Source: Vandiemenella viatica (Eukaryota > Arthropoda > Insecta > Orthoptera > Morabidae). Taken from it: DNA of 64,000 nucleotides. The stretch's first letter is position 1, and each line of letters starts with the position of its first letter. The notes under the pieces are model-generated. The model ran no database searches, was not told the DNA's origin, and saw only the letters and a program-made list of their open reading frames with translations. The position numbers were made by a program, and so were the translations under genes. Where the stretch lies: NCBI GenBank assembly GCA_031002005.1, contig CM061920.1, positions 51,810,610-51,874,609 of the forward strand. Direction: 5' to 3'. Shown in pieces: positions 48,801-58,738 of the stretch.

Positions 48801-51800
48801 GAAGGGCATTTATCCTCCCTTCCGGTTCTATAATCCATCAATTTCTACTTTCACTATCATTTATTGTATCCAGTGAGGGTGGTTCCCTATTTGGATTTTG
48901 TGAGTACAGTTTGGATCAATTTACAGTTAAGATCAATATTCACTGACTGATGAATATTAAATTTTGTTCATAGTAGGGCGAGATTTTTGTTGCTGTGATC
49001 AGTCTTTTGACTGGCTTGATGCAATCCTCCACCCCTACCCATCTTGAGTTAACCTCTTCATCTCTACATATCCCTTACAACCCATGTCCTCAATTATCTG
49101 CTTCATACGAGGGTGGTCTGAAAAGTTTCCGACCTAACAAAGATACAAGACATTTTCCTGAATTTTTTATTTTTATATTTCAACTCTACACACTTCTCCC
49201 AGCGTGCTCCCATCTCTGTAACCCGTCCAAATAATACTTGGCGTTTTTCTCTGCAAAATAGTTGTTCACGAAGATGACTGCCTCTTCATTTGATGAAAAT
49301 CTCTGTCCTCCAAGTGCAATTTTTAGATGAGGGAACAAAAAGAAGTCACTTGGGGCTAGATCTGGTGAGTGAGCAGTTCAAACCGTAATTTATGAATTTT
49401 CACCATGGCAACTGCTGAGATGTCTTGGTGAAACAGGATTTCCTTTTTCTGCAAATGTGGCTATTTTTCCACAAATTCTGCCTTCAGCTTGTCAAGTAAT
49501 GATGCATAATATACTCCTGTAATGGTTTTCCTTTTTGAAGGTAATGGATTAAAATAACTCCATGACTATCCCAAAAAACAGTCGCCAGCACTTTCCCAGC
49601 CGAAAAAAACAGTTTTTGTTTTTTTTGTAGCCGGTTCCTCCTTTGCAGTCCACTGTTTGGACTGTATTTTTGTTTCGGGTGTATAATGGTGTATCCAAGT
49701 TTCATCTGCAGTAATTAATCGGTGTCAAAATTCTGATTTATTGTGCCTAAACTGCGCCAACAGAGCGTTGGAAATGTTCATTTGAACACGTTTTTGGTCT
49801 AACATGAGCGAACGCATCACCCAACAAGCGGAAAGTTTTCTCATACCTAAATGTTGATTTAATATGTAACAAACACGTTCTTTTGAAATGTTTATAACCT
49901 CTGATATCTCTCTCACTTTAATTCGGCGGTCGTCTAGCACCAGTTGGTGAACTTTGGCGATGTTTTCGTCGGTAGTTGCAGTTTTTTGACATCCCGAACG
50001 TTCATCGTCTCCCAAACTCTTACGGCCACGTTTAAATTCAGCTGCCCAAAATTTCACTGTGGTAAGTAATGGTGTAGAATCCCCATACACAGAATCCAAC
50101 GCATCTTTGATTTGCGTAGGCGTATTGCCTTTCAAAAACAAATATTTAATGACAGCTCGATACTTGATTTTGTCAATTTTCACAAAAAAACTCACATCAA
50201 CTCACTCAAACGACTGTTACATAACAACTGCACGTCCAAAATGGCTGAAACTTTGGTGAGTAACTGTCAGTATATAAACAACGAAATTCACTAGGTTTTA
50301 TTTATGAGTGTTGCCATCTTCACGTTGAGATCGGAAACTTTTCAGACCACCCTCGTATATTCTAATCTCTGTCTTCTTCTACAGTTCTCACCTTTGACTG
50401 TTCTCTCCACCAGCAAATTAACCAATCCAGCATGTCTCAAGATATGACCTACCAGCCTGTCTCTTCTTTCTGTAAGCTTCTTCCACAAACTTCTTTCCTC
50501 ACCCATCATTTCCAAAACTCGTTCATTTCTTACTTTGTCTGTTCGCTTAATTTTCAGCATTCTTCTGTAGCCCCAAATTTCAAATCCTTCAATTTTCTTT
50601 CTTTCTGGTATTCCTAAAGGCCATGTTTCACTACTGTAAAGTGCTCCACACATAGAGTTTTAAAAAGTTTTTTCTTATTCCTAGATCAATATTAGATACT
50701 AAAAAAAATCTCTTTTTCATGATGGCTCTTTTTGCTAGTGCTATTCTGCTTTTAACATCATTCCTGCTTTGGCCATCGGTTGTAATTTTGCTTCTTAACT
50801 GGGAAAATTCATGGACATCACATTTAGGAATTACTATTTACTGCATCTTGATTAGTGTGGTAATTGAGTTTGCTTGTCCGTAGAGGAGTTCGCTGCTAAT
50901 TGCCACCTTGGAAAGTTATAATTGCTGCAGAATGTAGCACTGAAGTGGACACTACATCTGCCTGACCATTTCCCCACTGACATAGTTCTCGAGATATCGG
51001 GAACTGTGAGACTCTTTGAAAGATTCCAGCAACATGCACTCAGCCAGTGCCAAATCAAGAGGAAACATCTCAGGACAATATGACCAGCTTTCAAACTTAA
51101 ATTGTTGATTGTAAGGAGAAAATGTTTACTGTGGTTATGATAACAGTTAATCACCTCAACTCCAACCATGTTACTCATGTGCCATTGGATAATTGATTGT
51201 TCTAAAGTCTTTCGGCTGCCACCTAACTTGATTAAACCCCAAATTATGAAATTTAAGATTCACGTAGCAATGAAAGTCACTGCTGCTAAGTTAAAGTTCA
51301 AAGTTTCACTATATTCTCAATAAAAATGGTTCAAGTCCGAACAATCGATAGGGAATTGGAAAATCTTCACCAAGTTCGTTGACTGCAAGTTATGGAAAGC
51401 ATGTAGACCAGACCAAACCCCATTGTAAAAATTTAAAAGTCACAATGAAATTATCCTAAACTGTTCAGCCGCACTACAAAATTTTTAAGATGGCTACTCC
51501 TGCGCTTGCGTCACCAAGCGGCACTCCAATCATTTCGCACCAAGCACAGCACAAACCGACAACCTTCCTGCTCCAGTGATAACCAGCAAAAGACACCATA
51601 TAGTCCCCGCCGGCTGTATATACAGACTCGCTGTTCTCTGCGTCCGAGGTCATCTGGTGTGAAAACTATGTATTCCAGCGCCTTATTTCACAATAAATTT
51701 TCATTTTTGGCTCCCAGTACTCCTATCGTTCTGAAATTTTACCAGTAGCTAGGATTTTAAGTAAATGTAAATTTTGATCCTTTATGAAAATTTTTGTATC

Positions 51801-54373
51801 TTCAATATTTTGGCTGTGAAAAATAATTTTCTGTTCTACTCAAAACTGCTTCCAATTTCTACACTTTTACAGCTATGAGGCTCAAACAACTTTTAATTTA
51901 CTTCTAATTGAATTCTCTTTAATTTGATACTAAGCAAACCATGTTTTCTATTTTCTAAGAATTTCTCTTGAAAGTCTTGTGAAATCCAAATTCGACCCCA
52001 CTAATAACTTTCTGATGATTTTGAAACCTACTTTAAATGATTCTACGTGTTCTCAAATGCCTGTCGCACAGTTCTGAAGTCGCTACGTGTTTTCTCAGAT
52101 TTACTATTAATTTTCAAAGTAAATAATATCTTCGGCTGATGCGACAAGGAAACCTAGCTTGTTCAGAAATTTCTATTTTGTTCCATCCCAATTAAAATAC
52201 TACATATCTCTTAACCAGACTTACTGGTAACTGTTTCTAATAAATTACAATGCTTTCTGAATATGTCCCCCCTCTCCCCTTGAATGTACGTATATTATCT
52301 AAACTGGTTAATTTCACTTTGTGCCATGTTTCTGACGTTACTATATTTTGAAAAACAACTTTTAAACTTCACTGAGCTTTCCCAAACTTTAGTATGTTAT
52401 ATAAGCAGAAATTATGTTTCTTTCTTGCTATATGTTGACTTTCAATATTTTTCCGAAATGCAGCTTCTCAAATTTAAAGTATGTAACTACGTGTTAAATT
52501 TACCATACCAGTTTTTAGCTTTTAAAGTACTCAACCTTTTTAGTACGATTTCATCGCTATAAGGTTTATTATCTTTTGACTATTTATAATCCTGAAGATC
52601 TCACAAAGTGAAGAAAATGTTTATCTTTACGAAATTATAACGAAACCAAATGTTACAAATGCTGATCTTACGTTCAGTCCTTCTACAGTTGTTTAATTAG
52701 ATTTAGAACTTGAATTTACTGTTTAAACTTGATTTATTGCCTGAATTGACTGTTTAGTTTGATTTATTTCCTGAATTAACTGCGTAAATAACTCTAAAGC
52801 TGAAGTATCGTGTTGTTCAACCAAGCCCACTATTCTGTAAATAAATTGCAGGAAACAGCTTTAAGGCAATAAAAGTAAGGAAGGATAGGGAAATATGACC
52901 CAACACTTACCACAGATGAAGGCGGCTGGGACGACGAACAAAAAACAAGCACAAGAGAAGCGCAATATTTCGGCCTACAGTAGCCTTAAACGTGCAGAAG
53001 GTGAAGCACCAAGTGGCGTCACATGTGTACACATAGATGGCCGACTGGTGAATATGGGGGGAAGGGGGGTAAAGGAGAGGGATTGGTTCTTGTAAACTAA
53101 ATATAGATCATATTTTTCTATTTGTTTTAAAGTATGCATGTGCAAAGTTCCATCTGTATCATATAAAAACTGTGGATATATATATATAAAACATTGGCAA
53201 ATATTAAGGAGGATGGGGTAAAAGGGAAGTGTAGTTGGGTTTTCTCCGTTTTAATGATTTTTCTATTTGTTTTAAAGTGTACATGTGCAAATTTCCATTG
53301 AATTTTGTGAAATCTGTGGGTTTGTATAAGTTAAAGAGTGGTAAGGGGAAGAGGGGGATTGTTTTTTTCTTCCTTAAAAAAAATCTTTTTTTTGTCAGAA
53401 ACTTTCGCAAATGTATACTTAACAACTCGCCAAAGTTTCATCATAATAGGATGAATATTTTAGGAGTGCATAGAAGATGAACAATATATTATAAAGAAAT
53501 ATCAGAATATTATTGGTGCAGGGGGTCAATTGAATGTTGCATCTAGAAGTAGCTATAGTAGAAAACTGAGGGAGAGGGAAGGTATTCAGGCAATTGTAGA
53601 TAAGAATGGTGAGGTAGTTACTGAGGGCAGAGATATTGGGTGACTGGTTTAATGAGACTATTAGGGACTATCATCCTGGGATGGGGAGTATTTCAATATA
53701 AGTAGAAATGAGAAAACTATAAAGTTTGGAGCTATTCCTCAGAAAATTATAAAGGAACTGAGAATGCTAAAAAAGCGCAAAGGAGTCAGTGTAGATAATA
53801 TTAGTACAGATGTGCAAGATGCATTCCCAAAGTTTCAAAACTGATTTTTTTCCTGAGTAGGGAAAGGCATGCAGACCGATTCCGACCGTGAAGTAGTGAG
53901 TGGTGTTAGCTAACCGACTGCACCAGCGGCAATTGCTTTCAAGATGATGGAGTGGGCATATCGCTAGTGGTGTGAGTGCAGTCAGCGACTCCTGTCGAAA
54001 ACTCTGAGAGTTGAAAATGCAGCATCATTTGGAGCAGCGTAATTCTATAAATTTCTTTGCGAAATTGAAAAAACTGCTACAGAGACTTTTGATATGATTC
54101 ATGAGGCCTATAAAGAAGAAGCAATGGTTTTCATGTGGTTCAAGAAGTTCAGAGATGGCCGCAAGGACATTGTAGGCAATGACCACACTCGGAGACCTTC
54201 AACAAGCCGAATTCATGAAAATTTGGTGAAAGTACATGATCTTTTAACTGTCACAGATCAGTTTTATGCTGAAGCGCTCCACCATTTGAAGAATCGAGTC
54301 TGCCCAGAGATCAAAGACAATTGAGTTCTTCTTCACCACAGTGCACCCTCTCATATGTTCCCTGCCACCAGGA

Positions 54374-54425
<52 letters not shown>

Positions 54426-57400
54426 GGTAGACAAATGAATACAGTTATCTTACTTTTACCTTATTTTTAAGATATGTTAAATTCAGAAACTTCTGAGACT
54501 ATGAAGGTAAGATTTTTTCTGCACCTGCCTGAATTGATATGGATTATACCTCATGTAATATTAAAGAATGATAGTTTGTGATTAAATTTTCCATTTGGAT
54601 TTGAAGTTAATTTTATAGTCACTACATAACTACCAGTGTACTGTATATCAATTTTATAATGAGCATAATGGCTATTTGAAATGTTTTATTACTGGCTAAA
54701 TTATTTGGGTTTCTGGAATTTCATAAGACTTTTACTGATCTCCGTCACAGCTTTTCCATAAAATAATGTTAACTGAAAACCAGTTCACATTAGCTGCAGT
54801 TGTCCACGATTAGTTGGTGGTATTTCTGTTGCCCATCTAACTTATGCTTTTTATGCTGGAAGCAAAATATTAAATTGCCTTTAAACATAGACATTCAAGC
54901 TATGTTTTTCTAGTAAAATAGTTTGTTTCATAACTGTCCTTTTGGATATATATGTTTAATACATGTACATCCTGTATTATGTACAGAAGAGTTATCATTA
55001 TACACTGACATGAAGCTTTTTTTGCTGTCCAACAGTCCAAAAAAGCTGGGATCAAAGAGAATTATTCTGATGACAAATTCTGACAACCCACATAATGGCT
55101 CTCAGAAAAAGCAGCACAATGCCCGTGTCACTGCTAAAGACCTGCGTAAAGATCATGCTGAATTTACACTCGTTTATCTTAATGATACCTTTGACACATC
55201 AAAATTTTATAAGGTAAGTCAGTATGATGCTGTTTGTACAAAGAATTTCCCAGAAATTTAAATGCAATATAGCCTTTGTGGGTTTGCAGCCAGATAGTGT
55301 AATAAAAAGACAATATTTTGACAGAATTTGCTGTAGCCTTCATCGGGTATCTCCTGCACGAGCAGAGCTGAATGGCACAACAGAGTGAACTGTGTACAGA
55401 GCACTTTTCTTAAATAAAAGTTTTAATTTTTGAGGATGAAAAAAAAAATCTTTATGTTGATTGTCATAAATGGGACAGCTAGTCTAATTGCAAATGAAGT
55501 CTGTCTGCTATTTGTGGCAGCAGGTATAGGTATGCTAATCATGGCAGCTTGCGGGTAGTCTCTCAGCCTGCCTGGCTGCTCTCTAATTGGAATGTTTTGT
55601 AATGTATTGGCTTGTTTCAGCTGCGTTTCCCACAGTAACACTTCACCACCACGCTGCATCTCCACTGCTGGAAATGCCTTTGGTTTTGCCTACATAGTGT
55701 CACAAAAGAAGGCCAGTGTTTTTGTCTTCATGATTTAATAAAACTGTTGAAAACCTGTGCGGCCCAATTATGATTATTACTCATGTAAATATATTACATT
55801 GTAGATTCATAGTTTTCTGTTAGTGTTTGTAAGTTTCCATGTTTCTTGCTATGTTACCGAGCGTGGTGAGTTAACGCTCTAGCCTCGCATTTGGGAGGAC
55901 AGTGGTTTGAATCCCTGTCCGGGCATCCAAATTTGGGTTTTCCATGGTTTCCCCAAATCATTTCAGGTGAATGCTGCGACACTTCCTTCAAAAGGCCATG
56001 GCCGAATTCCTTCCCGTTTGTCCCTAGTCCTTTCCCACCTCCAAGGACGTCAAGGAGGTGTAAAGCCTTAAGAGCAAAAAAACTTGCTACATTTATTAAA
56101 GTTTGTTATTTCTAGCTCATTACATTCAGACGGAAAGTCATATATAACATTCCTCATTATTAGTTGTGGTTTTGCTATTATGCACTCAAAGCTTTTAATC
56201 ACATGAATATTTAATGGTTGCCATGGACTGACTGAGTGTAATGATGTGGGTAGTATCTGCAATTATTTAAATACAGTTTTCACAAATAAACATAATTTAT
56301 CTGTGAAAATTTTATTTAAATAATTCCAAACAAACAAAACAAAATTTGTAGGACTGAAAAATCAACATGATGATCACCTATTATTGTGATTGTCGCATAT
56401 AAATGTGACGTCGATCTTTGTAATTAAAATACAATATGAATTTGTAGACTGTATTTCGTTTATAATCTTTTGCAGTTTATTTCTTTCGTTTGCCTGCTTA
56501 AAAAGTTCTCTAATACCAATAATGACCGTGTTTGAGACAACCTTGACATCCCAAGATTTGCAGGTTTGTTCCTACTCAAGATCTCTCAATCTAATTTTTA
56601 CGCTGCTGCTAAATCAATCTTGTCTTGGTTGTTTCCTTTACTCAACAATTCTCCTAACTTCACTTCTTTTTTTCAGAGATCATATCCTTTTAAAGCCTCT
56701 CTGGGCAAACAATATTTATTAACCTTTGTATTCTTTTTTTTTTTCTTTATATATAAATCATTTTAACTTTTAATTTACCACTATGTCACAACCCCTCCCA
56801 AAATATTCCTCATTTTTTTGTTGATTTACAATCGAACAAGAAAAGGAGGAAAATTTTCTTAATTGCAATGTCGTTATTGGTATTGAGGTTTTAAAATGTT
56901 TGTACAAAATATTAACAAGCTTTGCTTATTCTAAATGAACACCAATCTTACATTAAAAAAAAGAACATAACAAATGAACAATAACAAAAACAAAGTCCTG
57001 TCACGGTCGCCATGTCGCATATTAATGATTGTGACGTCTATCTTTGTATGTAATTAAATACAATATAATTTGTAGACTGTATTTCGTTTATAATCTTTTG
57101 CAGTTTATTTCTTTCGTTTGCCTGCTTAAAAAGTTCTCTAATACCAATACCAATAATGACCAATACCAATACCAATAATGACCGTGTTTGAGACAACCTT
57201 GACATCCCAAGATTTGCAGGTTTGTTCCTACTCAAGATCTCTCAATCTAATTTTTATGCTGCTGCTAAATCAATCTTGTCTTGGTTGTTTCCTCTACTCA
57301 ACAATTCTCCTAACTTCACTCCTTTTTCAGAGATCATATCCTTTTAAAGCCTCTCTGGGCAAACAATATTTATTATACCTTTGTATTCTTTTCTTTTTTT

Positions 57401-58695
57401 TCTTTATATATATAAATCATTTTAACTTTTAATTTACCACTATGTCACATGATTTATGAAGAATGCAGAGTTATTTCCGAGAAATTCAAATCTTGCACAA
57501 TACTTGGATTGTCTGAGAGAAAATCTCGGAGGTATGGTTAATCACTTTTCCCATTTTTAAAACACAGCATTTGCACAGCTATTTAAAGTTATTTCTTCTG
57601 TTTTGATTTTTTAATGCCTTTTGCAAACACTGCGCAAATCTTTATGTTGATTGAACTACATTTGTTAACTACTTCTGGGCTGCCCCACTCTTTCTTTCCG
57701 AAAGTATATACAGTCAAAGCTCTTTATTCGTGGTTTCAGTATTCGTGGATAAAATAATTGTGACAACTTTCTATGTTCGTGCATAGAATAATTGTGACAA
57801 CTTTCTGTATTCGCCACTTGAAATTTTTCTCATTCCCAGATCCATTCGGTACATTCAGCGCATTTGGTATCCTTTACTAACATGTAGGCATCGTTTGAGT
57901 ATTGGTGGCATGTGCCAAGAGTCATTCTATCTAACCGAAACAACTAAAAAAATCTTATTGCCACTGAATCTATGAGTACCTCTTTGCGATAATTCTTAGT
58001 GTCCCCTCTGCTTTGTTCGCAATTTATGTTATTTATGAACGTTATACAATGCTGGAAATTTTTTGACATAACATAATGCATTGTTACAATAAAAGAATCG
58101 TTGTGAGAACTCAAGCCATACACATTGAATTCATGCTGTAAAAAAACTGTGGCCTCATCTCACAGTTGGAAATGATTGAAAATTCATTCAAATTCAAACT
58201 TTACCTGCAAACATTGCTCGGGTTGTGAGTGGAATAGTACGAGATGGTTTTGAACCCGAATCACTCCACGAGAATGCTGAGATACGTCCTTCAAAAGGTC
58301 ATGGCAGAATTCCTTCCCGTTCCTTGTCCCCCAGTCTCATCCTGCAATGACCTTGATGTTGACAAGGCATAAAGCCATACGTGAAAAAAAAAGGTTTTGA
58401 ACAGATAGAATCAAATGATATTCAAGTATTGCTTGAATTGTAAGATGAAGATTTGACTGAAATGGACTTGGAGAAAATGTTAAATCACCAACCCATTTAT
58501 GAAGAAGCTTCAGCGAGCACTGACATGGTGACATTTAATTTGAAAAACATGTGTGAAGGTTTATGGATGGCAAATGAGCTTTGAGATTTCTTCATGAAAA
58601 TTGATCCATCTATGGAAAGAAGTCTTGTTATTAAAAGACAAATTGTTACTGCCATAGCTGAATATCAGTCCAAATTGAAAGACCATTTAAAAGTG

Positions 58696-58738
<43 letters not shown>

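Larger units (their letters stand above)
48985..50830 (-). mobile_element. LINE-C ORF2 tail and 3' UTR, split by a mariner
   Basis: Minus strand: 50653-50358 encodes [60 protein letters not shown] and [20 protein letters not shown], the C-terminal block of RTE-like insect LINEs. The 3' UTR resumes at 49105-48985 (TTGACTGGCTTGATGCAATC on the + strand). The sequence across the mariner joins smoothly as CTGCTTCATATTCTAATCTC once one TA is removed. Confidence 0.85.
56391..57449 (-). mobile_element. TRIM-like miniature LTR retrotransposon, complete
   Basis: Total 1059 bp: an LTR at 56391-56790 (400 bp), a 222-bp interior and an LTR at 57013-57449 (437 bp), flanked by TGAT (56387-56390 and 57450-57453). 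On the minus strand each LTR runs TGTGACATAGTGG ... ATATGCGACA. Right after the 5' LTR is TGGCGACCGTGACAGGACT (57012-56994), which from memory is the complement of an insect arginine tRNA 3' end, the primer of mdg1/412-type Gypsy elements. Just before the 3' LTR is the purine tract GGGAGGGG. The interior has no ORF of note. Having all cis signals and no coding is the definition of a TRIM. Confidence 0.88.
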
